Below are positions 33,052 to 33,545 of a stretch of 33,545 nucleotides of DNA, one piece after another. The notes under the pieces are model-generated. The model worked only from the letters and a program-made list of their open reading frames with translations, was not told where the DNA came from and made no database searches. The translations under genes and the position numbers were made by a program. The stretch spans positions 1 to 33,545 of the forward strand of contig URER01000027.1 of assembly GCA_900547005.1 (NCBI GenBank), read 5' to 3'. The DNA is from an uncultured Prevotella sp. Lineage in GTDB: Bacteria > Bacteroidota > Bacteroidia > Bacteroidales > Bacteroidaceae. Numbering within the stretch: the first letter of the stretch is position 1; every line of letters starts with the position of its first letter.

Positions 33052-33526
33052 TCTGTATATTTTTCTATTTTTATCTCCTTATTCCTCATAACAGTATATG
33101 ATTTATTTAAATGAGGTATACTATACTCCCAACTTTCATCTATCTTATAGTCATCCTCACCCCAGCCATTCCTGTAAATATAAAGCTCCAAGTTATTGCT
33201 AAAAAACACCATAAGGTTATAATCCTCATCAAGATATACTTCCTCTACAGTTTCGCCCAATAAAGTCTGTGCAGCTACCGACATCATAGGAGTTGACTCA
33301 TCATTAGCTGTAGCTAACAATTCCTCACCTCGCCATATTTCCCAATAGTTCCATACCCAAACACCATTGTCATTATCAACTACGACTAAAAGAATTGTCC
33401 CAAATCCGACACGGCTGTAAGTGACTTTTTCCCCTATTAGTTCCTTTAATAGTTCTTCCATAATATATTTATTTGCCAAAGAAATCGTGTATAAATTCCT
33501 CTATTTCATGATACCCCAAACCTTGA
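32978..33526. repeat. Pair of 44/45-bp direct repeats
   Basis: 32978-33021 and 33482-33526 are identical except for one C in a run (three versus four). They lie about 504 bp apart in the same orientation. They encode GYHEIEEFIHDF in both genes, and the indel changes the upstream frame. Confidence 0.85.
33048..33461 (-). CDS. Hypothetical acidic protein, possible immunity protein
   Basis: The frame from the ATG at 33461 gives 137 residues starting MEELLKELIGEKVTYSRVGFG. It is acidic, with paired strands such as LLGETVEEVYLDEDYNLMVFF and NLELYIYRNGW, and ends with EYSIPHLNKSY. No signal peptide or membrane helix is seen. I cannot name the family. It begins 8 bp after the stop of the partial gene at the window end, the usual position of a cognate immunity gene behind a toxin. 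The in-frame TTG at 33479 lies inside that upstream gene and is less likely as a start. Confidence 0.65.
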   Translation of the reverse strand: MEELLKELIGEKVTYSRVGFGTILLVVVDNDNGVWVWNYWEIWRGEELLATANDESTPMMSVAAQTLLGETVEEVYLDEDYNLMVFFSNNLELYIYRNGWGEDDYKIDESWEYSIPHLNKSYTVMRNKEIKIEKYTE

Positions 33527-33545
33527 TGACTAATTTCGTCATGTA
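33469..33545 (-). CDS. C-terminal end of an unidentified gene, possible toxin
   Basis: Only 24 residues plus stop are inside the window, ending HDEISHQGLGYHEIEEFIHD and then FFGK. The several His, Asp and Glu residues and the position before small packed genes would fit the end of a polymorphic toxin. The fragment is too short to name. The same GYHEIEEFIHDF segment reappears in the 32857-33051 gene. Confidence 0.55.
   Translation of the reverse strand, partial: HDEISHQGLGYHEIEEFIHDFFGK

Overview
The window looks like chromosomal DNA of a Bacteroidales bacterium, most likely Prevotellaceae or a close relative. Three things support this. Many genes are preceded by the Bacteroidetes-type -7 box TAnnTTTG, several with TTTG 19-20 nt further upstream, and Shine-Dalgarno sequences are weak. 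There is an OMP_b-brl-type TonB-dependent protein and a TPR/transmembrane/LuxR-HTH regulator. The housekeeping genes have Bacteroidetes-like sequences. The genus call is an inference; no 16S gene is present.

Layout. 1-886 (-): mannonate dehydratase uxuA, cut by the window edge. 1171-3348 (-): a Zn/Cd P1B-type ATPase whose metal-binding HMA domain is a separate small upstream gene. 3624-4565 (+): a CDF cation exporter, divergent from the ATPase pair. 4822-8115 (+): an AAA_14/DUF4143 ATPase, an unassigned conserved protein, and a carboxynorspermidine/saccharopine dehydrogenase broken by an apparent 8-nt insertion. 8324-9346 (+): recA with a strong terminator. 9539-11143 (-): a lipoprotein with an internal domain duplication. 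11144-11814 has no convincing gene. 11815-13086 (-): an SPFH membrane protein with a small Arc-like ribbon-helix-helix protein. 13279-17259 (-): a TPR/LuxR-HTH membrane regulator followed by an outer-membrane beta-barrel protein.

17407-32173 (-) is a core transcription/translation block. In transcription order it reads rpsU, a Xer-type recombinase, hpf, tRNA-Thr(UGU), tRNA-Tyr(GUA), tRNA-Gly(UCC), tRNA-Thr(GGU), tuf, tRNA-Trp(CCA), secE, nusG, rplK, rplA, rplJ, rplL, rpoB, rpoC. The four-tRNA order before tuf is the same as in the E. coli thrU-tyrU-glyT-thrT-tufB operon. Good promoters precede rpsU and the tRNA-tuf unit; an attenuator-like hairpin lies between rplL and rpoB, and a terminator follows rpoC.

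32288-33545 (-) is a compact, AT-rich accessory patch of short overlapping genes. It has the C-terminal end of a possible toxin, a displaced partial copy of that end, two unassigned small proteins that could be immunity proteins, and a frameshifted NTF2-fold-immunity-like remnant. It resembles an eroded polymorphic toxin/immunity cassette.

The least explained structure is intergenic. Three arrays have a 22-bp period built on short palindromic cores (3454-3578, 11678-11777, 13223-13265). Runs with a 7-nt period occur in three gaps (6745-6786, 8121-8309, 21794-21900), two of them arranged as inverted pairs. There are also several palindromes placed exactly over candidate promoters.
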